From assembly GCA_015680685.1 (NCBI GenBank), contig MNCI01024945.1:237642-301641 (forward strand): a stretch of 64,000 bases of DNA. The letters are read 5' to 3'. Below, one piece after another: positions 1 to 12,060 of this stretch. How positions within the stretch are numbered: position 1 is the first letter of the stretch; each line of letters opens with the position of its first letter. Under the pieces are notes generated by a model. That model did not search any database, had not been told where the DNA came from, and worked only from the letters and a program-made list of their open reading frames with translations. The stretch is from Gnetum montanum. Lineage: Eukaryota > Streptophyta > Gnetopsida > Gnetales > Gnetaceae. Position numbers and translations under genes: made by a program.

Positions 1-907
1 CCTGCGATATCACAAACGCGATATCGCGGTCCATCACCAAATCTATAAATAAGAGGTGGAACTCTCCTCATTTCTCATCCTAGGCTAGAAGTAGGGAAAC
101 TTTGGCTGTTTGATCACTCCAGAGATAGAATATTTTTTATGTGCCCATAGTAGGAGTCCCCAAGTGAACGGATCCTTATTCGAACAAATTTGTACCTAAA
201 TGCAAGTTGTGTACGGCAATAAAGACAAGCTTTGTGGATAAACCTTGGAGTGCATGGAATAGGTTAATTAATTGTTATTTCTTACATGTTATTTATTACC
301 TGCATTATCATGGCATGAGTATGACTTGATTATGAGCATTGACGAATGTGTACAACTAATCAAGGAATCGGCTACTCATCGTGATTAGTCTCTCTCACCC
401 TTAACTCCTAGAATGTGGGATGAGTACAACTTGATTATGAGCATCTATAGATGTGTACGGCTAGTCAAGGAATTAGTTACTTATCACGCTTAGGCTAGTT
501 AAGTGCCTTAGTACGACCACTTAGAGCACATGCGTTACGTGTGGTGATCCCAGTAACGATTAGCGTTTGGTAGCCATAATCGCATAGGTTCAGGATGTGT
601 ACGGTAAGTGGGAATGGATGCGGATGCTAGTTAATTTAGACTTAGTCCTTAGTTAGAGTTAGTTAGCTCTCTCAACCCTTCAACTTGATAGCATAGGAGA
701 AAAACTAGAAAAGCTATTAAAATCATATACCTTGGACTTCCTTAACCATACACCGTGACAACAACAAGTAAGTCTGGGAAGACAACAAATGATTAACCCC
801 AAGTGTTCCATGGGGTGTTTAGCCATTTAGTCTGTGGAGTTCAACCGAATTATGTGTGCTACACTTGTTTCGTATGGTTGAGTGTAGGGGTACCTCGCCA
901 CTCATCA
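1..907 (+). repeat. LTR D, Ty3/gypsy (Athila-like), 5' end cut by window edge
   Basis: The sequence matches the LTRs of elements A, B and C in order: a TATA box (TATAAAT at 44-50), the motif around TAGAATATTTT, an AATAAAG block near 220, and the 3' terminus CTCATCA at 901-907. Its TG start lies outside the window. The bases after 907 do not resemble a primer-binding site, so this is more likely a 3' LTR or a solo LTR than a 5' LTR. It contains a 106-bp tandem duplication (starts 316 and 422). It abuts remnant F on the opposite strand. Confidence 0.7.
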
Positions 908-961
908 GGCTAGAAGACTCTCCTCTCTTCAACGAGATAGCCTCAACTTGACAACAAATAT

Positions 962-1285
962 TCATTCCCTTATCACAAGGTATAGAACAATTACATAAAT
1001 AATGAGTATCATATCCTCTAGTAATGCTCTTGATTCTTTTGAAGAAGTTCCTTGATCCTTACCACTCCTTTGGTCTTGATCTTTCACCTCCCATAACTTA
1101 TGAGGTAAGAACTTTTCTTGATTAGCCACATACACCATCCTTGACTGTGAAGATTTCTTGGTATCTTTGATAAAGCTCTTGGTTTCCTCCCTTAAAAACC
1201 CTTTAATATTGAGCACTCCCTTACTTAGTAAGAGATTCTTGAGAAATCCTTTTCTTATTGATCTCCACTTCACCAAAGCCTTCAT
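962..1285 (-). pseudogene. F protease-to-RT linker, possible
   Basis: A 107-codon Lys/Ser-rich open stretch lies downstream of the F protease on the same strand, where the linker between protease and RT is expected. No domain can be recognised, and the first RT motifs are not present before the element ends near 960. It may simply be unselected sequence in a dead element. Confidence 0.3.
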
Positions 1286-1559
1286 CTTCCTTCTTGAACA
1301 CCTTTGGAAATTCCCCCTTTAAGCCTAGCACACCTATAAGAAGTTCAACCTAGATATCATCATGGTTAGTAGAAACTATTATCATAACAAAAAACCCAAA
1401 ACTAGTTTCATAATGTTCCTTAATATATTTCCTCTCTCCTAGAAGGGTTAAGGAAGCATTAAGTGAGCTTGGCTACCTCACTTGTTCAATTTTCATAGGA
1501 ATCAAATCATGGACTCCATCAAGTCTAACAACACTCCACACATTTCTTGCTTGATCAAA

Positions 1560-1901
1560 CTAAGCACCATTGTGAAAATTCCAAGGTCTACCAAGAATTA
1601 CATCAGGACAATCTATTATAAGCACATCACACCTCACAACATCATGAAAATTTCCAATTTTAAATTTCAAAGTACATTTTTCCCTCACCTTTTGGGAAAA
1701 ATATTTAGATAACCAATGTACCTTATAAGGTGTTGGATGAGGATTAGTTACCAAATCTAATCTAGTAACGACCTTCAAAGAAATAACATTTTCTTGAGCT
1801 CCCCCATCAATCAAAACATGAATCCATTTCCCACTAAGAAAACATCTAGGCCCAATCCAAAAAAAAAAGAATTTTCTATCAAGATGATATCCTCTATTCA
1901 C
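1560..1901 (-). pseudogene. F aspartic protease domain
   Basis: A 113-codon open stretch has the retropepsin pattern of plant Ty3/gypsy polyproteins: VLIDGGAQENVIS near residue 30 (catalytic D in DGG), then CDVLIIDCPDVILGRPW near the end. The protease cuts the Gag-Pol polyprotein. It follows gag on the same strand. The catalytic Asp is kept but the surrounding frame is closed on both sides. Confidence 0.75.
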
Positions 1902-1903
1902 AT

Positions 1904-3164
1904 TCCCAATGAATGCATAGGAATTTAATTTAGAAACATCCTCACTTTTTGGAGCATTAGGATTACCTCTCTAAAGATCTTGGCTTGATGTCTCCTCCAC
2001 CTCCATGGTTTGCACATTATTTCCCTTGGCTACCTTATGAAGCAGACATTTCCATTACTTATGTTCCAATTCTTGACACTTGAAGAACTAAAATTTTGAT
2101 GAGCCACTACGTTAACCATTGCCTCCCTTGCTTAGGTCCTTCATGCTTGTACCCTTCTCATTAGCTCATTTAGTCTTCTTATCTTGGTTGCCCTCTTTGT
2201 CTTTAGATTTAGATTTGAATCCATTCTCCTTACCCTTAGAAGTTTTTTTTTCTTCTATTTCCAAATCCATCTAATTTATTCTCAACTTTGGGTGCCAAAT
2301 CATAAGCCTCATTACGTTTTTGTGGCTCATAAAAGGTCAACTCTTGCTAGTATGCCATTTTGAGACCTCCTAAAAATATTATAGCTTGCTCATACTTCTC
2401 CCAGTTTACCTTAGTTTTATGGAATAAATTAAGAAATTCATGTAAAATTCTTTAACATCCTTGTCATCTTGCCTTAGGAATTTCAACTTTATAATGGTTT
2501 CTTGTCTCTAACAATACTATTCAAATTTCCTTTTCAACCTATATTTCATCATATCCCAAACTCTAATAGGTTGACCATTTTGTCTTTCGTAACACTGGAA
2601 CTCATTTTTCCACCACGTAGAAGCCATACCTTCTAATATGGATTTAGAAATAGCTACCCTCAAGTAATTTGGTGCCTCTTCCAATAGAAAATGCTTCTCA
2701 AGTGCCTTCAGCCAACTTGCAAAAGCATTGGTGTTATCTACATCATTGAAAGTCTTCAACTCTACATATAGAAGTCTTGAAGCATTTTTGAATGCTCTAG
2801 CAAGCCTTGCCTCATCTTCATCATCAAGATTTTTATAGGAAGTATTGAGCATGGTCAAAGCCCTTGGAGTTATTATTTGAGAGATAGGATTCCCTCCCAT
2901 TGGAATCCTTGGCTGATGATTTCCTATACTCCCATAGCAAGATTGACCTTCCTCTTCATCTACTCCATTTCAACCTAGCTATGAAACTTCTTCATCTAAA
3001 CATACATGCTCTTCACCTCCATGTGTTAGAATATGGCTAGGACTAGCTTGTCTATCCACCTTCATGATAATTTCATCTAATCAAGAAACCATCATCTGGA
3101 AGGTTAACCTCATGCTTGCCATGTCACAATTTAGAGCTTACACTTGTTTCTTCTTAGGTGTCAT
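1904..3164 (-). pseudogene. gag: F gag (capsid) pseudogene
   Basis: The likely start is the ATG at 3164, followed by a Lys-rich MTPKKK. The best open block is 2900-2517 (127 codons). It carries the retrotransposon gag pattern: a segment with ASWLKALEKHF, then a WW pair about 40 residues on, then RVWDMMKYRLKRKF. Downstream, around 2100-2040, a degraded zinc knuckle is visible (CQEL followed by a Cys). Gag forms the virus-like particle in which the RNA is packaged and copied. Stops and frameshifts interrupt the frame, so it cannot make a full product. Confidence 0.65.
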
Positions 3165-3208
3165 CTAAAATTGATAAAATCCTCAACCAAAATCTAACAA
3201 TAAAACTA

Positions 3209-3221
3209 GGCTTCGGTACCA
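3209..3221 (-). other. Primer-binding site of F (tRNA-iMet type)
   Basis: The minus strand reads TGGTACCGAAGCC, close to the usual plant initiator-Met primer site TGGTATCAGAGC. It lies four bases inside the LTR boundary at 3226 and about 45 bases before the gag ATG, the expected place. Confidence 0.6.
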
Positions 3222-3225
3222 ATCA

Positions 3226-4413
3226 TGTTAGAGTAAGTTCACTCCATAATTAAATCACCTTCAACACACTATGTCTATTTATTATGTAAAGATAAATTTA
3301 TTTTCTAGAAAATAAGAAAACTAGCAATCTTCATTTAAATTATTCAAATGTAACAATAGGATTCACACAACCCACAAGCATTTGAAAGCCTATCACACTC
3401 AAATGATATTGTACAGCATGATGCTCTACAATCACACAATGATTGTTCTTAATGGAAGACACAACCAAGAGAAATTTCTCCTATAACTCAAGACTGAGAT
3501 CTCAACTCACAAGTGAGATACAAGAATAGAACACATAGATCAACACACCACAAGTTGATCTTGGAGCTACAATCACCTATTACACTTACCCAATGTGCTC
3601 AACCAATTACTCTTGCACAATTCCCCTTGCATACAACCTCTCCTCCTTTATGGAGGAAGGCATACATAATTATAAAGATCCAAAACCCTAGGAATATTTC
3701 TATTTTCCTCCCTAGATATTTCCTGCACGAATCTAGAGTCTTTTGGTTAATCGATATGCCACGTTAGAGCTTTTTTTCTTTGTAGACATAGACATCTCTT
3801 ATTTCATGTAGACATCCCCTATGCAAGTTTTTTTCTCAATAGAGATGTCTACTATTTTTGGGAGACATCTTCTCTAAACTAAAGACATCTACACTTCAAG
3901 GGAGATGTCTCTAAGAACACATTTATCTTTTTAGGGAGACATCTTCTCTAAACTAAAGACATCTACACTTCAATGGAGATGTCTCTAAGAAGACATTTAT
4001 CTCTTTAAGGAGACATATTCCATGAAAGCCCTACTCTCAAGAGAGATGTCTATTGTTTTTGGTATATGTATTCTATGGATTGGAGATGTCTACATTGTAG
4101 TGAAGAAGTCTATGGAAAGACTTCTATCTTTTTGGGGAGACATCTATCCTGAAGGTGCCAAAAATAAAAATGCTTTTTTTGATGCTAGGAGCCTTTAGAT
4201 GCCTCCCAATAGGGTTCCCATAGATCTTGGAACCTCCTAAACTCATCAAAATAAGCAAAAAACACCTCCAAACATGCCAAAACATCCAATAATATTCATC
4301 ATAAAAATTTAACACAAAAACTAGACACATGTCTCTAGGTCTTCTCCAAGTGGAAAACCTACAAAAACAACTTGTAGGATAGGCACAAGGGAATCAGAAG
4401 AGATGTTCCTACA
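3226..4413 (-). repeat. Probable 5' LTR of remnant F
   Basis: On the plus strand the stretch begins TGTTAGAG, four bases from the primer-binding site, and a plausible other end is CTACA at 4409-4413, giving TG...CA termini on the minus strand. The inner boundary is well placed by the primer site; the outer boundary is a guess because no second LTR is in the window. It contains the 74-bp tandem repeat described separately. Confidence 0.45.
3861..4090. repeat. 74-bp tandem repeat built from AGACATCT/AGATGTCT
   Basis: Three consecutive copies start at 3861, 3935 and 4009 (period 74); the third is diverged. Each unit contains AGACATCT and its reverse complement AGATGTCT, so every unit can fold on itself. 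The octamer or its complement recurs about a dozen times between 3785 and 4510. It lies inside the probable LTR of F. Confidence 0.8.
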
Positions 4414-5009
4414 TCATTTTTCTTATTTAGTGATTATTTATCTTTATGATATTTATGTGATAGTGTACTCTGGACTACAAACCAATCCAGGGGAAGGTGC
4501 TAAGAAGACATCTCTAGGAAGGGATGATGTGGCAATAATAGAACTTAGTTCTAAGGTTTTATCATCAAACACATAGTATTTTATATATATAGATATATAT
4601 ATAACAACACATTGAACAAGGTTCTAGTGGAAAGGTTTTAAGTAGTATGAAAAATGAAAGAAAAAGGAACAAGAGGTAACTTAACTAATAGTTATCAATT
4701 ATAAGGTTTTGAATACTTTTCTTTTCTTCTTATGTGACATCCATATCTTTATTACAAGTTTCTATGGATTGAGGGTACTTTATGCAAGAGTTGTAGATGG
4801 ATTATTCACATGAATCTAGTTTTGAGCAAACTATGATGCCACCTTTAAAATATCCTTGAGTGTAGTCTCCATAGATGACTTTAGTGAAGGGTTTGATGCT
4901 ATATGGGAACCCACAAACCATATTAGAATTATCTATTTCTAGATCCCTTTTTGTTATCATGTCTTCCTTGATTACCATCAAGGGTTCATCTTACTCCTTA
5001 GGATAAATG
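4414..5009. other. Unassigned AT-rich sequence
   Basis: No coding pattern is recognised. It holds a (TA)n run near 4580-4602 and one more AGACATCT octamer near 4504. Confidence 0.5.
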
Positions 5010-5640
5010 ATGGCTACTATGGAAGAGGAACTTGTTCTTCTTTATGACTTGAGTGATCGAATTACAAAAAATACCCTATACTTTATTCATGAGAAGTTAT
5101 ATCAATTAAGAGAGTCTAAATATTGTGACTTCAAAGAGTGATTATGACTGAGTGAAAGTTGGTGGTTCATCAAATTTTCATGCCATCCATAATGATGCTT
5201 TAGAGGTTAGTAAGTATCTTGAACAAATCTTAGGAAAACTAAAGAGTGCTACTTGCTTAACTTGACACTTATTGAATTGTGAGTGAATACTTCAAATTGA
5301 AAATAATCAGCTTCACATAAACAATGAACCTATCTTATTTTATGTATATATATATTCTTTTCTCTATTTTTTATACTTATAGCTTTGATCTTATGCATAT
5401 AGAGGAAGGAGAAGAAATGGTAAGAAGATGTGACACAATAGATTCTTCAAGTCAACCTATTGAAATTTGAACTTGTGAAGGTTGATGAGGCAAAGGCTTC
5501 TACCAAAAATGCCACAAAATTTATTAGGCAACTTTGTGATGGTTTGATTGGATGTTAGGATGTACTCAATAAATATGATTCTACCAAAAAATAGTGTGAG
5601 GCCCAATTCAAAGTTATTAAATATCTCCTTTAAATTTTTA
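5010..5640 (+). pseudogene. Degenerate coding-like stretch of unknown identity
   Basis: An ATG at about 5013 opens a 43-codon frame (MATMEEELVLLYDLSDRITK...) rich in Glu, Leu and Lys. Further open blocks follow around 5170-5320 and 5460-5635. Between them, 5330-5383 is a T-rich tract ending in TTATAG, which looks like the 3' part of an intron. The pieces have a heptad-like, coiled-coil composition. No family is recognised. It could be a broken piece of a host gene or of an unrelated transposon, or chance open sequence. Confidence 0.25.
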
Positions 5641-5776
5641 AATTGAATGTTTGATTTCCTCCATATCCCCTCTTCATGATGTATTCCTTTCTTTTATTAA
5701 TAATAGGAATTTAACAATATTTTTTCCATTTTTATTCCACTTTGACTCCTAAATCATGGTTTTCTCCAATACCAAA

Positions 5777-6271
5777 TGTGACATCCCATTCCCATATGTC
5801 AATGAATATGATTGTTCATTGCATGAATTCATCATATAGTGCAAAAATAATTTAGATCACTCAACTTTCAAAATGATGATGAATGAACATGGAATTGAAA
5901 AGAAAATAATAGTAGAAAAATTATTAATAGAATGATTGGATACATTGGTAAAAATCATAGGTTATATTCTTATGATACTTATAACCTTAAAAGAAATCTA
6001 GCATTGTCACTATGGTTAGGCCATTAGACTGAAGAGGTGATCAGTCCCTTCTTGTCTACCTTCATCTGGCTCTTATAACTTGCCAATCTAGCTCTATAAC
6101 TTCATGCCGATATGCCCTCTAAGCTAGGCCTTAAGTGTCATAGGTCAAATCCTTCTCTATGGGGCATTGTGAATAGTTAAAACTCCTCATAACAAGGCAT
6201 CCCTTCTTTCAAAGGCTAATTACATGATTGATAATATAATTCCTCCCTTAACACAAGACGAGATGTTACAA
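5777..6271. repeat. Possible solo LTR, 495 bp
   Basis: It begins TGTGACATC and ends GATGTTACA, which are inverted complements at eight of nine positions, with TG...CA termini of the style common in plant LTRs (compare the TGTAACACC terminus of element E). The flanking five bases (CCAAA and AAAAA) are not a clear target duplication. No internal region or second copy is seen. Confidence 0.35.
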
Positions 6272-6849
6272 AAAAAGTCCATAATTTATACATTTCAATC
6301 AAAAAATTTTAAAAGCATATTATGTATTTTTCATATCCCATATTATCATTTTAGTTTTATTTATAGACTTGCAATTTGAAAAAATGTAAACTTTTTCTAA
6401 GATTTTCATCATATTAGACATAACTTTTTGAGAAGTAGATATTAAAGTAGCACAATTTTCATAAAGGTGTAGGTTTATTGCTTAAAAATTATTTTTACAA
6501 AATGTCTATTTTCTATTATATATCTAATTCCTCAACTGATAATTGAAGAGACCAAAGAGATTTTGGTATAAAGGATAACTTTGCTTCATCCCAAATTTGC
6601 TCCAAAATTTATAATTATTTTGTGATTTACTACCTTTGAGCTCGATAATAACTTTTTCATAAAACTTTTGAGTCCTTATGAGTTTTGTAGAGAGGCCTAT
6701 TTTATTTAGACATAACTATAACCTTTGCTAACTCACTAAATCATAAGCCTTTAAAATATTAATAAATTAATAATTAAATTTTTGTTAGGCTTCTTTGCAA
6801 GTTCAATGTAGTTCCTAAGAATGTTGAGATGATCAATGATATAATGGTT
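6272..6849. other. Unassigned AT-rich sequence
   Basis: Nothing recognisable on either strand. It may be 3' sequence of the minus-strand LINE fragment that follows. Confidence 0.4.
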
Positions 6850-8480
6850 CTATTTAAGAAATTTAGGATATAAATCATCTAAATATATAGATTTTCTACA
6901 TGTTAATGTATTAATATATCCTATAACTTCATCTAAGGTAAAATGCAAAAAAGACTTGACAATGTAACAATAAATATCTTCTTCTCCTAAAAAATGATTA
7001 TTATAAAATGCACAAACATCATTAAAATAATAATTCAAAAATGTATAAACTCTATAAAGGAAAAAGTTCAGAAATTGTTAAGCTCATTTTTTATTATGTA
7101 GATAAACTATTCCTATTGTACTATGACAATTTTTTTAAAAAATTTCTAACAAAGGCACTAATGCCTCTTAACTAAATAATCTCCTTGTTCACGACTAGCA
7201 TTTTGATATCTTTTCAAGCTTAGACACAATCACCATCAAAACAAGTCTTATGAGCTTTAAGTATTTGATCATTATTAACTTGTTTAGCTACCTCAAATAA
7301 TATTTACTCCAAATTCTTAGTATGTATGAAAGCGCTTCAATGATTTTACACTAAGTTCTTATATACTATTTATTTTTTTACCTCTACAAGTAATCATGTT
7401 TAATGAGATTGTTTTATCAGACTACATACTAATTTGTAAAATAAATTCCAAATAATGATAATGAGATTTTACAAAGTCTTCTCCTAGTATAAGCCTTGTA
7501 ATATACTTGATATGATTATTAAAAGATAAAAGAAAGCTAATACTCAAGCTACTTTGAGGTCTTTGTAAATGTGAAGTACATAGACCTTAGAAACTTGGTA
7601 AGCTCATTATAAATGAGATCTAAAGTCTTTGCTCAATCCAATTATGTTTATCCTAGACTATTTATATTACTATATGTAGGATGTCAAGACTAACTATTAT
7701 AAGCAATTTGTATACCACCAAATTCATGATATCATTAAATAATTTATGTTTACTAGAAACTAACTCTAGCGTAAATATGTTTGCCAAAAAGAATTACTCC
7801 TAAATTTTATAATATATTTTTTCAAATGCTGAAAAGAAAAATATCTAGCTAACTATATAGTATTATAAAGTATAGCTTCTCTAGGGGAAAAAAACAAATA
7901 GCAAGAAACACATAACTATGTCAAGGATATATTTTTAGTCAAATATATCACTTATTATCATCTACCTTGGCAACCTACAAAAAATTCGCAAAGAGTTCTT
8001 AACTAATTACAAAATACCTTCTAAAGGTCTTTATCATATTCTAAGTATTTTTTTAATAAAAATTTTACTTGCTGTAGAACTACCGGATTATTTGAACCTT
8101 CATTCTCTTAAGTTTCTACTAAACCAAAAATATCAAAACTATTAAAGAAATTAATACTATTCAATGATAGAATTTCATTTGTAATGTTTTCATTAATATT
8201 AATAAATTCCAAATGCAAATTTAGATTGTGGATGTTAATGGAAGCAAAGTATGAGAAACCAAACACTTTTAAAATAATTTTGTTTGAAATTTTTTTGTTT
8301 ATCTTTTCATTATTAAATAAATACAAATTGTAGAAGACCTTTTGGAGATTTGGATATTTTGATTTAAGTTTCCTTTATAAGCAAGTCCAAGTAGAACATG
8401 TAAATACATATAGTAGATATATCTGGCTAAAAATATGATAGCAAAAGTCTTTTTAAGTTTTAACTTTTTGCTTCTTTTCA
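6850..8480 (-). pseudogene. LINE fragment: endonuclease to pre-RT region
   Basis: Read from 8480 leftwards, three short matches to a LINE ORF2-type protein appear in the right order. FDIFGLVET near 8160-8108 resembles the early endonuclease block with its catalytic Glu. A FFPLEKLYF block near 7895-7860 resembles the middle endonuclease motif. FTLDEVIGYINTL...RKS near 6945-6860 resembles the segment just before the RT. Stops and frameshifts are abundant. The clade is not assigned. Part of this copy (7960-7860) is homologous, in inverted orientation, to the plus-strand LINE at 8405-8505. Confidence 0.5.
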
Positions 8481-9622
8481 CCTAGAGAAGCTACTTTTTA
8501 TGAACAAAAATGTTTATCATGAAACTCTTCCTTTTCATCCCTTGGCATGGATAATTCTAGTTTTGTTTATAGAGGAATAATTTACATATGTGGTGAATTT
8601 AATGCTATAATTAGATTTGAGTAGATCCCTATTAGTCACTAGAATCCTTAAGAATTTTTAAAATATGAAAAAAGTGTAGAATGGAATGATTGGAAAGATA
8701 AACTATTTAATCATAAGAGAAAATATTTGTTAGATTGGGGACAAGGAGTAGATTTATTAGTTCTAAATGATATTAATAAATATTCAAAATTAAGTGGCTT
8801 CACTATTGGAGGGCCACAAGAAAATTCTAATAGTGATTTTGTTCTTTCTAACACAGATAATAAGATAATGTTAGTAACATCAAATGTTTTGAAGTAGATG
8901 AATAAATAATTGAATCCTACCTTTGCCTTTTATGCTTCATAGTATTAATAGATATATAACATATTAGATGTTCCAAAAAGAGAAAAAATTTCAAAATAAC
9001 TAAAAAAATGAAAGACCATTTTCAAAATGAAATTCCAAAGATTTAGAATCTAAGGATAAGTGTTATAAAAATTTTAATTATAGCTATACTAAATATTTTC
9101 AGAGGACAAAATAAAAACGATCAAGAATGGTTGGATAATAAATTTAAGATAACTAGAATGTTATTGAAGATTGAAAAGTTACCAAAGAAAATCATGTCAT
9201 ATACAAATATAGGAAATTTGTCAAACAAAGATAGAATAGCTTATTACAAATGATAAAGAAGGATCCCAAATATTTTTGACATTCATTTCAAAGTAAAAGA
9301 AGGATACACTATGCTTTTTCTCTCAAAGGTATTAAAATTTTTTATCAAGCTTTATTTAATAGAAATGGTAGAATAGAAGATTTTCATAATAATGGTAATA
9401 AATGTTTTATTTATCTTGATGACACAATGCATGGAATAAAAAAAACTACCATGAGAAAAAGCTACTAACGTAAATAAATTATATAGAAAAATGCTTAAAT
9501 GAAGAGGGTCATTGGTATGAAATTTCATTAAGAAAAAAGTAAATTTGGTTGTACAAATGAGGTTAGAAAAAGAATCGTACATGAATAAATCAATTTTACT
9601 CTTTAAAAAATGAGATAAAAAA
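8405..9622 (+). pseudogene. LINE endonuclease half, interrupted by element E
   Basis: Three blocks of an APE-type LINE endonuclease are visible in order: SPREATFYEQ near 8477-8506, YICGEFNA at 8583-8606 (the GDFNA motif, with D changed to E), and SGFTIGG...SNSDFVLSN near 8793-8868 (the block before the catalytic His region). The rest is a Lys-rich linker. The fragment ends exactly where element E begins. Its continuation, the RT, is found at 54690 beyond element E. Many stops make it inactive. Confidence 0.65.
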
Positions 9623-11311
9623 TGTAACACCACACCCTAGCACACTTGGCTTGGATGAAGTGATGCTTAGAATTGCTAGTAACAACACAAAGGAAGAATG
9701 ACAAACTAATAAATTAATAGTGCATGATAATACATTAAGAATAAATCACTCAATGTAAATATATTATGGAAGGTCAAACTACATAAAAATCCATGCCAAA
9801 TAAAATACTAAGAATATATTTCAATTTATGAAATTGCATGTTTCTACATAAACTAAAAATCTGTACAACTCTCATAATATGCAAAACATAAGCATCATCA
9901 TATGGATAAGAGTATAATGACAGTCATATAACTATAAACAATATACACTAATGTACATAGAAATATACATCAATTAATCCCTAAATATTTTTCCCTCCTC
10001 TCTCTCTTTCTCTCTCTCTTTGTGCTCACTTACACTCCTATGACTTCCACCTACAAGTAAATAAAGTCAATATAAAATTGAGTGGAAAGCCTTTATGCTT
10101 CCCTTACTAGATGATCAACAAGTATTGCACTGGAAGAGAGGAATGGGATACAAGGTAACCTATGTCAGCTATTAGTCTTGCGTATGCTCAAAGAAACACA
10201 TGTATGTATGATATCATATATAACATTGGCATAATCATTACTAAAGTGAATAGATGACTATGACATTCATAAATATAATTACTATCAAACATAATCAATA
10301 ATACATCCATTAAATTACATTGCATACATCTCTACTATCCTATTCATGCCATTATACCCACTCCATACCATCAAACAACACATGGACCATAAGATATATT
10401 ATCCACATAGCCTCACGAACTAATACCATCATATACACCAATCCATGTGGTCACTAGCATATCCACACCTAGTGCAGCATGTGAAACATTGTCATGAGTA
10501 CTCATAAATAGCCATTGCTTTCCAGTTTTTATTTATCCAACTAGTGCTAGGATCTATCAACTCATGTCCAGCAACTATTAGCCTTTTGGAAGACTAATTA
10601 TAGGGATGAACACACCTATACCACATACCAACCATAGGGACAAACATACTTATACTCTCTTACTCTCAGGATGAGGCATAAGATAGGAGCCTTACTAATG
10701 CATCATAGAGGGGGTTAATCCATAACTACCTCCAAGGTGTCTCATCACCAACCAATCCACATCCTTATGCTAGCACCACCCACCAGTGACCATTACAAGC
10801 ATTGTTGCGAAGACATGTACAAATCTAGGATAGCTTAAGCTAACACATGTTGTAAGCATAACATGCCCAAAACAAACATAACATGATCACATATATCCAC
10901 ACCTAATACTCACAATAATTCCATGAAAAAAAATACCACAACTTAACAAAACAAAATATTGCACCATGGCCATACTTCTTGAACTACTTATGATTTCATA
11001 AAAATGACCACTATTATAACCTCTAAGATGATATATGCCAAAAGAGAAAATAAATTTCATAATTAGAAAGTACGTCTTAAGATGACCCTAATGACATTAA
11101 TTTGAATTTAATTAGGCTCTTGAAAGTAAACTTATTTACATTTAAATTTTATTTAATCAAATAAGAAATAATAACATTTAATTAGAGTTAGTGGTAATTA
11201 AGACCCCTTGAAATTCTTGCATAATAATAGGTCCATAAAATATAATATTTTAACCATTCTATCCTCATAATCATCACATCTAATATTCTACAATTTTATA
11301 TCATTTCATAC
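9623..11311 (-). repeat. 3' LTR of E, distal part
   Basis: It starts on the plus strand with TGTAACACC and aligns throughout with 51970-53606, including shared landmarks such as TGCATGATAATACATTAAGAATAAATCAC. It holds a (CT)n run near 9994-10020. It ends at CATAC (11307-11311), the target duplication of element A; the LTR resumes at 46139. Confidence 0.85.
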
Positions 11312-12060
11312 TAATGAGTCATCATGGGTTGACCGCATCAATGGGATCCCATCGACGCAATCGCATTGATGCATGGTTTGCTACATCAATACATACATGT
11401 TGATACAGTGTCTAGTGTGGCCTTTATAAATGTGTGCACCAATTGCATTTATGGAATTCATTGATTGATTGCTTAGCTAAACTCTTGGATTTTTCTTCTT
11501 CCAGAGTTAGAATATTTTCTACATACCCATATTAGGAGTGAGTATATGAATCTTTATTTGAGCATCGATGTACTTGGACATCTTGGTGTGAATGGCAATA
11601 AAGATGAGCTTTCTTCATCAACCTTGTAGCACTTGGACTCAGTGCAATATTTACTTTAATGCATTTATTGTTTATGAAATTTATGTTCATGAATTTAATT
11701 AATTAATTAATATTAGATAATTAATACACATAAGTACCACCATCCCGAGCATACAATTAACACTTGATAATCCTAATAGTGCTTAACACTTGGTAACCTA
11801 GTAGCATTGCAACATGATTAGGATGTGTATGACATATGGGAATAGATGATTATGTTAGGATTAGTTAAATAATTAATTAGTTATTATATTAATTAAACAT
11901 TTAATTAATTTATTTTTGTAACTTAGGTGAATTAAATAAAAAAAATAAAAATGATAAAAATCATATGCCTTAATTACACTTAACTATACCATTACACCTC
12001 AAAAGTGGAACTGGGAAGATAATGAACACATCTTTGAGATTCACTACTTAGGAAAAGTGT
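11312..12060 (+). repeat. 5' LTR of A, truncated at its 3' end
   Basis: It begins TAATGAG (TGATGAG with G to A) and carries a TATA box at 11425-11431. It aligns with 45327-46138 up to AAAAGTGTA, then stops about 110 bases short of the CTCATCA end and joins sequence typical of the 3' internal end of element B. Confidence 0.85.

Larger units (their letters stand above)
962..4413 (-). mobile_element. Ty3/gypsy remnant F (LTR, PBS, gag, protease; pol lost)
   Basis: Read on the minus strand, this is the 5' part of an LTR retrotransposon: a probable 5' LTR (about 4413 to 3226), a primer-binding site resembling tRNA-iMet (TGGTACCGAAGCC at 3221-3209), gag (ATG near 3164) and an aspartic protease ending near 1560. 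It stops near 960, where LTR D begins, so RT, RNase H and integrase are missing. Order and orientation of the parts agree with each other, which supports a single truncated element. Lineage is uncertain; the iMet primer site and the protease ending in GRPW are both common in chromoviruses. Confidence 0.65.

Noticed and set aside
908-930. Primer-binding site after LTR D
   Set aside because: The bases do not match either the tRNA-Asp or the tRNA-iMet type, so LTR D was not called a 5' LTR.
9612-9622. Target duplication for element E (AAAAA against ATGAA at 54690)
   Set aside because: The pentamers do not match and the left flank is an A-run; insertion of E is supported by the split LINE and LTRs instead.
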